From: Breviolum minutum Mf 1.05b.01
Taxonomy: Eukaryota > Sar > Dinophyceae > Suessiales > Symbiodiniaceae
Assembly (NCBI GenBank): GCA_000507305.1
Contig: DF241017.1
Location: 28,038-92,037, forward strand
Length of the DNA stretch: 64,000 nucleotides
Direction: 5' to 3'
The translations under genes were made by a program, and so were the position numbers. A model generated the notes under the pieces. That model was given only the letters and a program-made list of their open reading frames with translations, was not told where the DNA came from and did not search any database. Positions 45,026 to 55,867 of this stretch are shown in pieces; within the stretch, counting starts at the first letter, position 1; every line of letters starts with the position of its first letter.

Positions 45026-45938
45026 CTACGGCGGTGTGTTTGAAAAGAGGGTTGTGGGCTAGGTCCGTTGAGATATTCATTTGAGGCTTCAATACGTAAC
45101 GGAGGGGTAGGGAAGGGACCTCCAACCACATTTGCATTTGTGTAGAGAGGAACCATTCTGAATCCGCATATTTTTTTGGCTGGAGGAAAATTTTGGTTGA
45201 AGGAAACATTCCGAATCTATCTATTTTCACCAACATTCTGAGGGTGGGTGACATATTTTTTGAATCCCAGACTGCAACATTTTGACGGAAGAAACACACC
45301 CCAAATCGCATCTTTGGGGCCTTTGAAATGTGTTTTAGAAAAATCCACCAAGAAATAAATATGTGCAATCGGGTCGATCAACTCAACTCCCATAGGTTTC
45401 CCGGAAATGGTAGGGGATGGGATGGGAAAGTCAACCCGAGTCCGTAATTAGATACTCCTGGCACACTCATTATAGGTGAAAGTTGTATCCAAATCTTAAA
45501 AGCGGTGGACAATTTCATCCAAGATAGTGGAATTTTCCACTTGCCATCTTAGTTTCACTAAGGAATGTTCATCTTTACATGTTCAACAAGGCTTGAAAAT
45601 GACCTTCTGGTCCAATCACACCCCGAAAGGCCTTCCTAAATTAACAAGATTTAACAAGGTGAGGTAAACCTCCAGGGTTGGTGCCTATTGAAGGAAGGGC
45701 TGGTTGATTAATCTCACCCCCTAACAACGAAATTGCGACAGATTTGAATCATGGTTATTTAAGAGAAGATAATTTGAACCTGTAGGGGTTTTCCATTTAT
45801 AAGATAAATAACCTATATGTATATGTATATATATATATTTTGGGGCTGTAAATCTGCTAAACCCCCCCAAAAAATCCTTGGGTCGTTTTCTTTTTTTATA
45901 TTTCCATCTCCGGTGTGTCGGCAAGCGGCAAACGCCAG

Positions 45939-46000
45939 GTGCGAGATGAGTGGCGTAAGCTCGGTCGTTTGAAGCAATCAATTGGAGCGTTTCGTTTCTG
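45939..46000 (+). CDS. internal exon, unknown product
   Basis: After AACGCCAG in phase 0: VRDEWRKLGRLKQSIGAFRF, ending TTTCTG|GTGGGT with two bases left. Basic, helical. An earlier acceptor (GGCAAG) would add GKRQ in the same frame. Confidence 0.55.
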
Positions 46001-46038
46001 GTGGGTTGAGGTTGACTCCATCCATTTTTTCCCGATCT

Positions 46039-46272
46039 AATATGGATGTTTCCTTAAATGGTGGTACCCCCAAAACACCGGAAAATGATCATTTTTAGTA
46101 GGAAAACCCCATGGTTGTTGGGTACCACCATTTTAGGAAACACCCATATGGATGTTTCCGAAAATAGTGGGTTTTTTCCTCCCCAAATCATCCATTTTAA
46201 AATGGTTTTTTTCCATTTTTAAAACCATCCATTTTGGGGTACCCACCCCTATTTTTGGAAACACCCATATAT
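46039..46272. mobile_element. two family B fold-back elements in tandem sharing a terminus
   Basis: Copy one spans about 46039-46151 and copy two about 46145-46272. The right arm of the first (GGAAACACCCATATGG) runs into the left arm of the second (ATATGGATGTTTCC). Other family B copies: 1147-1272, 8408-8504, 13308-13418, 21047-21166, 26423-26516, 39789-39896, 58837-58953, 61908-62015. Confidence 0.65.
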
Positions 46273-46518
46273 AAATGATCAGCAAATGAGTCAATTGGTT
46301 TGGGGGGTGGTTGGTCAGTTGCCAGAAAACTATTCGTTTTTTTTTGAATCTTCTTGCCACCCTACCAGGCCTTCACTGTAGGTGTTTTTTCGGATGTGGC
46401 AAGAAGGTTTTCCTTGACAAGTAGTCGGCTAAATGATTTTTGAATCGGACCGAACATGCCGTTTTGTGGCTGAATTTCATTACCTTTTCTTTGTTTTTTG
46501 TGGAATCTCCTTTTCCAG

Positions 46519-46616
46519 GGGTTGAACATCTCAGGTTCCATGAAAAAACTCCAGGGGTGGAAAAATTCATATGCTGGAGGCCATTTTTTGGCATCCAAGA
46601 GTGGTGTGTAAATAAG
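46519..46616 (+). CDS. internal exon, unknown product
   Basis: After CTTTTCCAG, entered with two bases, 32 codons include VEHLRFHEKTPGVEKFICWR then PFFGIQEWCVNK, ending at a strong AAG|GTAAGC donor. Phase 0 of the same block (GLNISGSMKKLQGWKNSYAG) is also open to a stop, so the frame rests on the donor. A family C element begins six bases into the intron. Confidence 0.45.
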
Positions 46617-46621
46617 GTAAG

Positions 46622-46736
46622 CTAGGTGGTGGTTTCAAATATTGTTTATTTTCACCCCTAGATGGTCGTTTCAAAGATTTTATATTTTCACCCCTACTTG
46701 GGGAAATGATCAATTTGACTAATATTTTTCAAATGA
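46622..46736. mobile_element. family C element, partly duplicated inside
   Basis: Contains the left part twice (GTTTCAAATATTG and GTTTCAAAGATTT, each followed by TTTTCACCCCTA), and lacks a clear right terminus. Confidence 0.5.
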
Positions 46737-46787
46737 GCAGCGACGAAAACCACTCATGTATTGAGTAGTAAGGGAGTTAATGTCTGA

Positions 46788-47252
46788 TGGCTCCGCGAAA
46801 GCTAAAATGCTGGCCGCGAAAGATTTGCGAAAGAGTTTGTAATAGTGTTCTCTCGCGAAAGCTCGCGAAAGGAACGTAATATGTCGTGAAATGAAATTAC
46901 ATGTTATGTTGTGTAAATGCATCTTCAAATTTGCACACTAACACGTTGTTCCCCTCGCATCAGATATCGCCCGAAATCCGCGAAAGTGCGGCGAAAGCTG
47001 CGCGAAAGCTTCGCGAAAGCTGAGGTACCTAAACCAAGCCCTTCCCGCACAAACTGCTACCTTAGGGTCAGGTAGATGAATCAAGTCCCACGTGTTTCGT
47101 GTTTAATGTTGGGCCTGATGAAAGCTTGCGATTCCTTCATCAAATGGCAAAGTCCGCCGCGAAAGCTCGCGAAAGAGGTTTTTGTGGAATTCATCCCCGC
47201 GAAAGAAAAACATAGTTTCGCGAAAGAGTAGCGAAAGGTTTTGGCGAAAGAC
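46788..47252. repeat. cluster of CGCGAAAG words
   Basis: GCGAAAG recurs well over a dozen times at irregular spacing, often as CGCGAAAGCT or the tandem CTCGCGAAAGCTCGCGAAAG. The surroundings are otherwise ordinary. On the minus strand it yields short ORFs with SFA and FAK motifs that are not otherwise protein-like. Confidence 0.7.
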
Positions 47253-47879
47253 CATGTGATTAGAATAGAATCACACGAGGTTTTCAACACAGCTCAAATG
47301 GGTTGACTGCTCCCTTTAAAAACCGACATCTACATCTTTTCTGAATCGACTGCACTTTTTTGTCGTTCTCAAAATTGCTTCCAAATCACCGCATTGCGCG
47401 TGATTTCTTGGAGGTGCTGGGATGGAAATACATCAGTCATCAGTCTGGTCAAATTATAGCGACCTCAGACGAGGCCACCCCAAAAGGTGGTTGAGTAAGG
47501 GAAATCCCCGAAAAAGATCAGGGAAATCTAGGTTGCAATAATCCCCTTATTTCAGGGAAATCTAGGTTGCAATTTGGTCAGGAATCAGTGCTTTTCACCG
47601 TAAGTTCCTGCATCGGAACATGAAAAAAAAAACACCTTCCCCAAGGGATCCAGGAAGTGACATGGATTGAAATTGTTTCATTATGGAGATGCCTCAAGAA
47701 CTTATTTTCATGGGAACCAAAGGGGAACCACCCCCATGCCACCCACCCCAAGAAATGTCCGGCCTTATTAAGGGACTATTATGTAACCATTGGGGAACCC
47801 CTTAGCTTCCCATGATATTTTTTTTGAATAATTCATGACATGAAACATCCACAGGAGCGGATGAAAACAAGACTTTTGG

Positions 47880-48112
47880 AGCGGATTCTTCCATCATCAC
47901 AGATGTGCAAGCTGAACATCATTGAGAGTCCACAATTTTGATCTTCTTTGTTAAAATCCAACAACAAATTAAAACCCTCAAGAAATCTGTTTGTTTTACC
48001 AGGTTGACATCCGTTCGTTTCTTTTTTTGAGGGCGAAACATTGCCACACTGGGTCCCTGGGTTTTTGTTGAGGTTTGCCAATGCCAAAGATGCCAAGACT
48101 CGAAGGTTGGAA
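47880..48112 (+). pseudogene. decayed copy of the 48.5 kb segment
   Basis: Shares blocks with 48507-48797: TTCTTCCATCATCAC near the start, AACATCATTGAGAG in the middle and GCCAATGCCAAAGATGCC at the end. The coding core SSIITDVQ is kept, but a short deletion shifts the frame into a stop. Read as a local duplicate that has decayed, or as two old copies of one repeat. Confidence 0.45.
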
Positions 48113-48279
48113 CACCATGGTTTTTTTCCGCTTAAATAGCTATAGGCCCTATAGGGGTTTTTACTTCAAGTATAGAGGTTTTCTGGTTTGCAGATTTTGT
48201 GGATTCGTTTTGGAGGGGTGTTGTCCTGGGTGTCGTCTGAGTGTGTGTATGGGTGAGGGTTCGCAGATTTTGATTCGTT

Positions 48280-48408
48280 TTGGGGGTCGGGCAGGGTTGT
48301 TGTCGCTGTTTCAAAAGTTGCCTCTGAATCTCTTTTCTTATAACAGTTGAAACTTGCATATCTTGAATCGGTTTAAGAAACTGCCGAAATGGCTCATACC
48401 CTTCCATG
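48280..48408 (-). CDS. coding candidate on the minus strand
   Basis: Reads MEGYEPFRQFLKPIQDMQVS then TVIRKEIQRQLLKQRQQ, a Gln/Arg-rich helix-like stretch, preceded by CCCCAAATAG|C. The donor was not resolved. The following part of the ORF is low-complexity Thr/Gln. The plus strand is partly open here. Confidence 0.4.
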
Positions 48409-48504
48409 CTATTTGGGGTCTATGCTGGTATAGTTCTGAATCGACTCTGCAATGGTTTTGTTGCTGGTTTTCAACCATTCCAAATCACCACATGGAGGAG
48501 AGAC

Positions 48505-48563
48505 GTAGATCCGATTCTTCAATCATCACTGACGTGCAAGATGCACTTAACATCATTGAGAGC
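48505..48563 (+). CDS. exon-like copy in a duplicated segment
   Basis: After GACGTAG, entered with one base: SDSSIITDVQDALNIIESAQ. A second copy about 630 bp upstream (from 47880) has the same SSIITDVQ coding core and then a frame-breaking deletion. The shared segment extends to about 48797. Confidence 0.4.
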
Positions 48564-50177
48564 GCCCAGATTTTGAAATGGATCTTTTTTGAAAGAAATC
48601 CAACGAAAAAAAAATCTAAACCTCAAAAAATCTGTGGTTATTGTTCAAGATTGGATCCTGGGAGTTTTTCTCCATTCGTTTCTCGTTTTGGCGTCTGAGC
48701 GAAACATATTGACACCTCGACTGCCGGTTTCGGGGGTTTTCGTTGTCGTCGGACCCTTCAGGTTTGCCAATGCCAAAGATGCCAAGACTCCATGAAGGTT
48801 CATCGGAAACATCGGAACAAAAATCCTCTCAAAACCGAAATCTATGAAGGAATTCGTTAGTTTTGGGCTGGGTTTTTCTTAGGGAAGTTTTGGGAAGTGA
48901 TTGGGGAACATGACAATGATACACATTTTGAATTAATCATGATGAAGCATTGTTTTTTTTTGGTTGGGTAAAACAGTAGAACTCCAATTCCCATACTTCA
49001 TTTTCAGTTGGAGGTCCCCACTATGTTGCGGAAATGGGGGGTTTTGTTCCAACCCCAACGGTTTAAACAAAATTTGTTAAAACGGAACACAGTTTCCAAA
49101 AATGACTTTGCTTAAAACTCAACGGGTGGAAGTTGGAAATCGTCGTTTGAACTCAAGTTTTGGGGTTTGGAAGATTCCGGATTTGAAAGATCTTTTCTAT
49201 ACACCCTGAAGATGAACGAATGTCGACCTAAGAATTGGGGACCGACCATTTGTTTCTTTAAAAAGGAAATGAATCATCCGAACCAGCCATTGGGAATTTT
49301 CAGGGGATATTCGTTAGTTTTCCGGGGGGAATATCTCAGCTCACCATGACTTTTAATTTGTTCGGATAACGCACCGTGAGTTCTTGACTCTGGGATGAAA
49401 GGCAACTGCACACCACCATGACTTTTATTGACCGCGCTTGAGTTTGTTTTATTCTGACCTCATTGGAAGCCCACAAGATTTGTTTGATTTGTTTTAAAGT
49501 AAAACATATATGGCTTTAGGGGGAGATTTGATTATCGGGAGTATGCCCTTGCAACAAAGCATCCAAAAATCACGTTGGTGGTGAGGGAAAAATAGCAAAC
49601 AGTCGAGAACCCCCCGATGAGCAATGGAAAGAAGGGATCCCTGGTTATTTAAAGTTATATAAGTTACAATATATATACAGGGGGTTATACTACACAGTTG
49701 TCTGGGGATTATAATAAACCATTATGAGGATCCCAGTTATATTATATTTACATATTTATATATATATTAGTTATAATGTGTTTTTGGGGGATGGAAAAAC
49801 CATTGAAGAACTACCCAGTTTTAAAAACAGCCCAGGTTTTTTTTGTTGTGGATCCCAAGAACCTTACGATATCCAGTGATTTTTTCCCATGGAAGGTTTT
49901 GACGTAAACGAGCATTGTTTTGAACACTGAGATGAGTTGGTTACGAATCAACCCTTCAAGAAAATGGAACTCACATTCAGAGGTGTTTGAAATAAAACTT
50001 GAACCCTTTCAAAGGAATGACCGAAATTGCATCTATTTGCAAGATACTTTTTTTTATGCCACTGTTACAAGTCGAAAGATTTTCTGAAAACCCTCAGGTC
50101 GGTATGATCCTTTTCTGTCAAAGGCGATCTCTTGGACCCTTTCCAAAGAATATGAGGTTTAGTTTTACACATCCCAA

Positions 50178-50276
50178 ACCTGGTTGGTGGTTTCAAATGT
50201 TTTTTATTTTCACCCTTATTTGGGGAATATTTCCATTTTGACTAATATTTTTCAAATGGGTTGAAACCACCAACCA
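50178..50276. mobile_element. family C fold-back element
   Basis: CTGGTTGGTGGTTTCAAA at the left mirrors TTGAAACCACCAACCAG at the right, a well-matched pair. Confidence 0.65.
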
Positions 50277-50522
50277 GAAACACTTTATGCTTCATCATCA
50301 ACTAATCAACTCCCAACACCCACACGTTTCGAAAGTTTTCCATCACACCATCCAAGTTACATATGTTCATCCTTTGTCCAAACCGTTTTTCATTTTTTTG
50401 AAAATTACTTCCGGGGCGTTCAATAGATTCAACAAAATTTTCACCTTACAAAATTGTATCGGAAAAAACCCACCATGCCGTTTTTCGATTCGAACGGCGG
50501 CTTTTCAGTTTCCGTGTGTGCA

Positions 50523-50591
50523 GGTGTTTCTGCTGAGAAAAGGAGAACCACTCTCTTGGACTTTTGGCTTTTTTTTGAAGCCAACAAAGTA
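50523..50591 (+). CDS. coding candidate, frame unresolved
   Basis: After GTGTGCAG: entered with two bases, VSAEKRRTTLLDFWLFFEAN then K before GTACCT; in phase 0, VFLLRKGEPLSWTFGFFLK. The first frame has the better GT donor. Confidence 0.35.
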
Positions 50592-50659
50592 CCTGGGAAG
50601 ATCTCTCCATCTCTATAGATATACCTATGCAGTATATAAGTAAAATTGTTTTCTCCCCT

Positions 50660-50945
50660 TGAGATAGATGGTTTCTGAGTGTTTTGGGATACATGGTATG
50701 CCATGTTTTTGATACCTGGAAATATCTGGGCTGTGCGAATCGTGATGAGCAAATGAGGGTTTTGGATGACCAGTTTCTGTACTCAATGACGAGCAAATGA
50801 CCAACTAGCTGGGGGTTGAGCACCAAACAGGTCTATATGTATATTCGTACAGTATATGTTAAAACAACTCTGCCCCTTGAAATACATGGGTTTTGAATGC
50901 TTGACAGATGCTATGCCATGTCTTTTGATACATAGTTTGCCAGGG
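50660..50945. repeat. two copies of a 70-bp segment
   Basis: 50660-50725 and 50872-50945 share CCCCTTGA, ATGCCATGT and TTTTGATAC blocks in the same order. An open frame over the first copy (MRVLDDQFLYSMTSK) is therefore not treated as a gene. Confidence 0.5.
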
Positions 50946-51441
50946 TTTTTGGTTGATAATAAATTGAATCCTTGAGGGATGGCAAAACTGAAGTGAAGAT
51001 AGTTCCCTTATAGCCATTAGTAGCTTATATACAAGGGCCTGGCAAAACCCAGGTTCACAGTGGTGGGACAATCATCATTTTAAGTAAGAAGGGCCCTTTA
51101 GTATTTCTAATCTTCATGTAATCCAGCGTTTTTTTTGATGCAGGACCTAACTTTTAAAAGAGTTCGTTCTGTAGGGGAATCTCCCCAAGATGCCTTTGAA
51201 TTCGGGTTTAGGAATTATAGTAATTTGCCATAGGATTATCTTAGGAGTGCAGGTGTCCGGACTAATTTGCAAGATGAGTGATTTTTTTGCATTGGAAGTC
51301 ATTTTCGTTTTGTTCTAACTTTCAGATTTCTTTTCTGGCCCCACCATTTTTTTTGAATTTCCCTAAGTTCACCACGGAAACCCCAAAAAAATAGGCGCAA
51401 ATCCATTTCTCTTCCCCGCGAAAAAATGGTAAGATGGAAAC

Positions 51442-52406
51442 ATGTCCAACCGGTTCGAAACCATCCAACGGAAACTTGTCCGATGGATGGAGATTCCCAA
51501 GGTAAAGATAGATATTCCATCCATCCGGAATGATGAGTTTTTTTTAACCTATAGATGAATGGTGGGATTTTTTGATGGGATCAATGTATAGGTAAATATA
51601 CCGTATATGGATGGGAAGGTTAATGCCACCTCCAATTTTAAGGTATTTTGATATTAAAAACCAGAATTCTCACAAGTTTTTCTTTTTTTTGCAGAACGGT
51701 TTGCAGGAACCCCTTTTTTCACCCAAGTGGCTTAAACGGTTAAACAGGGGTTAAAAGTTTCCATTGGAATTTTACAGAGAATGAAACCAAGACATCCTAC
51801 GTTTTTTTTGACATTTTTCCATGTATCCACCGCCATTGATTCCCCATCCTTCTCTTTTTTTACCAAGGACATGGTCAATGCTTCACGACACGAACATAGC
51901 GTTTCAAAAATTCTGCGGTTTAGTCAGGCAGAGCTTGGTTGGAAAGACTTGGGGTCGTGTTGACATCTTGGTGGTGCCGTGACCAACAATGTGCCGTGAT
52001 TCAGCACTGTAGTGAAATGCTATTTTGCTAAGATGGTCCACGAATGGAGCTAAGATGGTCCACGTATCTTCGAAAAAAATTGACATCCACTTAGCATCCA
52101 GCCTTGAACCCCAAACTCCCAGACGAGTTTTAAGTCGATGTCACGTCATGTTGAGTGTCATGTCATGTTGACGACCCTCAATTGGCCACACTGGCCCGAT
52201 ATTTGGAAGAGCGTGGTGGTCGCCCTGAACTCCAGGGCTGGACCATCAAAACCAAGGTGGGGAGGGAATCTCGGAATCTCGGAATCGTGGCTTCTTCGGC
52301 AGACATCGTGATGATTTTTAGTGAATTGAGTCGTTGGTTTGATGCTGTTTCTCCAAGAATTTTGGGACACTTCTCCTGCTTGGAAGCCCCATGGATCATA
52401 TACTAA
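51442..52406 (+). CDS. complete five-exon gene, 152 codons, unknown product
   Basis: Exons: 51442-51501, 51695-51749, 51778-51800, 51868-51937, 52156-52406. The ATG at 51442 has an in-frame TAA at 51430; the stop is TAA at 52404. Total 459 nt, 152 residues plus stop, with all phases matching. Exon one reads MSNRFETIQRKLVRWMEIPK and ends AAG|GTAAAG; exon two NGLQEPLFSPKWLKRLNR; exon four DMVNASRHEHSVSKILRFSQ; exon five DDPQLATLARYLEERGGRPE, then ADIVMIFSELSRWFDAV. Basic N-terminal half, more hydrophobic C-terminal half, no obvious signal peptide. The second intron is only 28 nt, the least certain step. Exon five alone is open for 83 codons. No family recognised. Confidence 0.65.
52018..52063. 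repeat. 20-bp tandem duplication inside an intron
   Basis: GCTAAGATGGTCCACGAATG followed by GCTAAGATGGTCCACGTAT, in intron four of the 51.4-52.4 kb gene. Confidence 0.75.
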
Positions 52407-52526
52407 TGAAAGGAATGCAGTAGGGAATGGGTGCCACTAAAAGATAAGGATACACTTGGGACACCCACGGTGTTTTTGCTCATGACTCTGGTACCACCGT
52501 GGTGATGGTGGATGCTACCACACCAG

Positions 52527-52615
52527 GTGCGAAAGAAAGGCACTTCAGCGGGTCAGGTGGATGTGTGCCTTGGATTCAATACTGCAATGGCGGATCTAAG
52601 CAGCAAAGATGGGAG
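52527..52615 (+). CDS. internal exon, unknown product
   Basis: After CACACCAG in phase 0: VRKKGTSAGQVDVCLGFNTA then MADLSSKDGS, with a GT donor in the following T-run (TTTT|GTAATT). A family C element begins about 20 bases later. New gene downstream of the 51.4-52.4 kb model. Confidence 0.55.
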
Positions 52616-52634
52616 TTTTTTTTGTAATTACTGG

Positions 52635-52744
52635 CTGGTGGCAACTCACATATTTTTGGGAATTTGCACCCCGAACCTTGGGGAAGATGAACCCATTTTG
52701 GACGAGCGTGTGTTTCAAATGGCTGGGAAAAAAACACCAACCAG
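52635..52744. mobile_element. family C fold-back element
   Basis: CTGGCTGGTGGCAACTCAC at the left, CACCAACCAG at the right, shared core CCCCGAACCTTGGGGAAGAT. Confidence 0.6.
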
Positions 52745-53309
52745 ACAGATATATACCACCTGCAAAGGATCGATGGCGATCGCCACTCCTCTTGGTTTAT
52801 CATGGCCAACCCTACTCATCCACCGAACTTGGGAGTGGCGATCCGGGATCTACGGACTCGACGATCGGGTGTATTTGTCAGTGTATCCAATGGTGATCTT
52901 CCTTTTTCCTATTTGTTCCCTCGATTTGTTTGTGTGTTTGTGTGTTTAGAATAGGGTTTGCAATGTCGAATAGCATCTAATGTATTGCCATGAAAACCTG
53001 ATTGGCAACGTTTTCGAAACCAAAACGTCAATTTTGCAAGCTGAAAGTTTTTTCCAGAGGTCTCATAATGTCTTGATGGCGTGTTTTCTGGGGTAGTCCG
53101 GAAATCTGACTTCAAATTCAAATGCCTGGAACACGCGGCCCAATGCAAGCAGTCTCAAACACTCAATAGGATGACTATGTCATGTAACTGTAGGTAGATC
53201 AGACGGGAGTTGCAGCTCGCAACTCCCATCTCTCATATTCAATTCTGTGGTATTATACTCATTTTTACTTCATGTGGAGAAACCTTGACTTTTGTCCAAA
53301 AGAAAACTT

Positions 53310-53422
53310 TGGGAAGTTCGTTCCATCGTTTTGGGTGGCAAAAAATACCAAGGTACTGGTTCTCCAAAAGTGGAGAGAAATTTCGCTCCATGCCGGAAGT
53401 CGCACGTCATTTTGGCCTCGTT
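53310..53422 (+). CDS. probable exon, frame unresolved
   Basis: After TTGGGAAG: entered with one base, RFGWQKIPRYWFSKSGEKFR then SMPEVARHFGLVK before GTCGGG. In phase 0, FVPSFWVAKNTK before a good AAG|GTACTG donor. Both use GT donors. Confidence 0.4.
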
Positions 53423-53751
53423 AAGGTCGGGGGGAACCGATGAGGGTGGGCCGTTGAGATTCTACATCTCATGATAGCTGGTGATGCAAGAAATCCGGCT
53501 AACCACCAGGGATGTATAAAACCATGTAAATCATGGGATGAACTACCTATCAACTGGTGCAGGATTTCTTCCATCGGCAGTATCATATGACATCCTTTGC
53601 ATGTTGCATAATGGAACTATAGAGGTTATTCTCAAACTTCATGGGTTCTTGTCACTGTGACTTGTAGTTGGAGCATTTGATGCAGTATTCGTTGGCTTAC
53701 AGACTGATTCATTGGAGCAAAATCGGGGTTTTTGTCGCCAAGACTGTACAG

Positions 53752-53900
53752 CCAAGGGCAGATTGACGGAGAGACTATGTGTGAATCACACGTCCATGCA
53801 AGATATCAAGATAATTAATGCAACAGTATGCAACAGTAGAGATGGGGGGGAAGACTCCCAGTTCATAGAATTCCAGAAAGGGATTCAAAGGGCTAGGCTA
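53752..53900 (+). CDS. coding candidate
   Basis: An open frame reads LTERLCVNHTSMQDIKIINA then SRDGGEDSQFIEFQKGIQ. An alternative after GGGCAG reads IDGETMCESHVHARYQDN. Splice sites are not decisive. Confidence 0.3.
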
Positions 53901-54078
53901 AGATTATAGTTCCAATATCTTTCAATATGTCTTTCAATGCTCTTGAGAAGTTGAAATCCTGAACAACCATACCAAAAATGATGATCGCATGAATCATGAT
54001 GCTTCTGGATTTCCGGAGGATTTCCCGCACGAAATCTGGGGGATTCTCCCATTTTTTGCGGGGAAATCCCCCTCTCAG

Positions 54079-54176
54079 GAGTGCCGCCGTGGCGCCGGCG
54101 CCGGCGCCGAGCTCCATGTTGCGGAGCCACCGATCGAGATGGTGCCAGCAGAGGTGCACCATGTTGTGGAGCTTCG
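54079..54176 (+). CDS. internal exon, Glu/Val-rich, unknown product
   Basis: After CCCCTCTCAG in phase 0, 32 codons: ECRRGAGAGAELHVAEPPIE then MVPAEVHHVVEL, ending CTTCG|GTAGGA. A GGCGCC-type run encodes the GAGAGA stretch. This is the GC-richest block in the window and both splice sites are good. Confidence 0.65.
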
Positions 54177-54627
54177 GTAGGATGCCATTGGATTGGATTC
54201 CTTTCTCCAACTTTTTGTTTGGTTTATTTTTTATTGGAGTATTTGTTATAACACCAAAAAACCGGATTAGTTTGTTTGATGTTCATTTTTTCTGTGGAAA
54301 AAAAGGTTGGTATTTATTTCTAAGATGAATTACAGTAAAAGGCAACAACTCTAGCAAGCATAGGTTCGTGAATCATCCCAAGTGGTTTGTTTTCCCGGCT
54401 TTCTGACGAACGGGCATGAGTTGGTAGAGTTGCTTTGCCTAGAATCAAAAAAAACACTAGCCAAAGGCTAAGGTATGATCATCCAACTAAAAAAGGTGAG
54501 TCACTCAAGGGTTTTGTTCCCCACCAGCCACCATACTGGTCCTTATTCATGACTCACACCTCATCAAGAATGATCCCTCCTTCCTCCCATCATGAGCCAG
54601 TTTAGTGGACGTCAATTCACCCACCCA

Positions 54628-54711
54628 GGACCCACTCTTGAATCTAAAAATGGCTAATGCTAGCTCCGAAAGAGGGAATACAGATTTTATGGGCTATTTC
54701 ATGGGAAGGCC
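54628..54711 (+). CDS. probable exon, unknown product
   Basis: After CACCCAG in phase 0: DPLLNLKMANASSERGNTDF then MGYFMGRP. The right boundary is uncertain. ATG at 54649 could be a start codon. Confidence 0.4.
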
Positions 54712-54805
54712 GTTGTTCCCCCATTTTCAGGGGAAGTTGAACTTCATGTTTCAGTTTTTTTTTGATTTTTGCCACGGAGATTTTTAAGAAAAGGACATTT
54801 TTAAG

Positions 54806-54913
54806 GTGATTGAATTCGACGAGTTTAATCCACAAAAGGAGCGAAGGATGAGAAAAAACGGAGGAAGATTAGCTTTTGGGTCATGCAGAAAATTACGAGG
54901 AATCCAGAGTTAC
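54806..54913 (+). CDS. internal exon, basic, unknown product
   Basis: After TTTTTAAG in phase 0, 36 codons: VIEFDEFNPQKERRMRKNGG then RLAFGSCRKLRGIQSY, ending TAC|GTGTAG. A second frame (KISFWVMQKITRNPELRVG) is open in the right half. A family G element follows at 54929. Confidence 0.5.
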
Positions 54914-54928
54914 GTGTAGGAATACCCT

Positions 54929-55016
54929 CCTGGGAACTAACATATCCCCTGAAAAGTCCATTTTGAAGATGATTTTCCTTTTCCTCAGGTGGGATACGTT
55001 AATTTCCTGGAGGGTA
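54929..55016. mobile_element. family G fold-back element
   Basis: ACCCTCCTGGGAACTAAC at the left and GTTAATTTCCTGGAGGGT at the right with the same core as 5782-5880. Confidence 0.65.
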
Positions 55017-55500
55017 AGTCACTGAAAAAATCCATTTTCACCAACACTCATTTTCCGCAAACCAACGCAACTGCTGGGAAGCGAAGAAAGTCAACTGCGC
55101 ATCAAAATTTTGGGTTTCGGAAGTGCCAGGTGCCAAAGGGCAGACCAAGGCAACTGCTTTCAAGGCGTTCCGGTGTGTTTCAAGGGGAAGGGATGGAGGA
55201 TTAGGGAGCGATTTTTGCCAGGCATATACAGCACTGGTCCCCAAGAAAAGGTCCAAACGCGAATGTAACATGTCCCTTGAAAATTGATGGTTGGTTCAGA
55301 TATATTTCCTATGGAAATAGTCCCTTTTGGGGGGACCTGTTAGTTTTCGGTGGTGTAGATATTGTTTCTTCATCCTGCATATTGAGTCATTTGTAGAATC
55401 TTTTTTTATTCTTGCGTCTCCAGAAGGTTTTTTTTTTTCCCACTTTTGATAAAGCAAAACATATTTGTGTCCAAATGCCTGGTGATTCAACTACCTTCAG

Positions 55501-55640
55501 ATCTTCAGCAATGTCCTTTATCCTTGGATCTCATCAATTCCGACGCAACGGCGGCTGTTTTGAGGCCGCAATCAACAAAAAACCAAGCAACGCGATGTTC
55601 CAAAAGTGTCGGGGGCAGCGTGGGGAGCCTGAAGCCAGTG
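55501..55640 (+). CDS. internal exon, unknown product
   Basis: After CTACCTTCAG, entered with one base: SSAMSFILGSHQFRRNGGCF, EAAINKKPSNAMFQKCRGQR, GEPEAS. GC-rich and protein-like. The donor is not GT; a GA dinucleotide follows GCCAGT. The frame stays open to 55732, so the right end is approximate. Confidence 0.5.
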
Positions 55641-55867
55641 ATGTGAAAAACTATCTGGCGGTAGAATTATATAGGTTAAAGTTAAGCAATTTTGTAAAGC
55701 ACCAACATTTAAGTGGTATTATTCACAATTAGAGTAGGTGGGCGTATTTTTTTTTTTCTGAAGGGTTAGCTTAAGAAACTACTTTGGAAAGTTCTGGTTG
55801 TCTTTGGGCAAAGTTGGAGCAGTAAGCATGGCACTCCCTTTACAGACCAATTTGATACCAATTGCCA

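Noticed and set aside
44797-45368. Two overlapping minus-strand ORFs of 119 and 133 codons
   Set aside because: They cover a dispersed fold-back repeat and lack splice sites or consistent composition.
46788-47252. CRISPR-like array
   Set aside because: The CGCGAAAG words are too short and irregularly spaced, there are no constant-length spacers, and the context is eukaryotic.
50664-50790. Open frame ending MRVLDDQFLYSMTSK
   Set aside because: Much of it lies in a segment that is repeated about 210 bp downstream without an open frame, so it is more likely repeat sequence.
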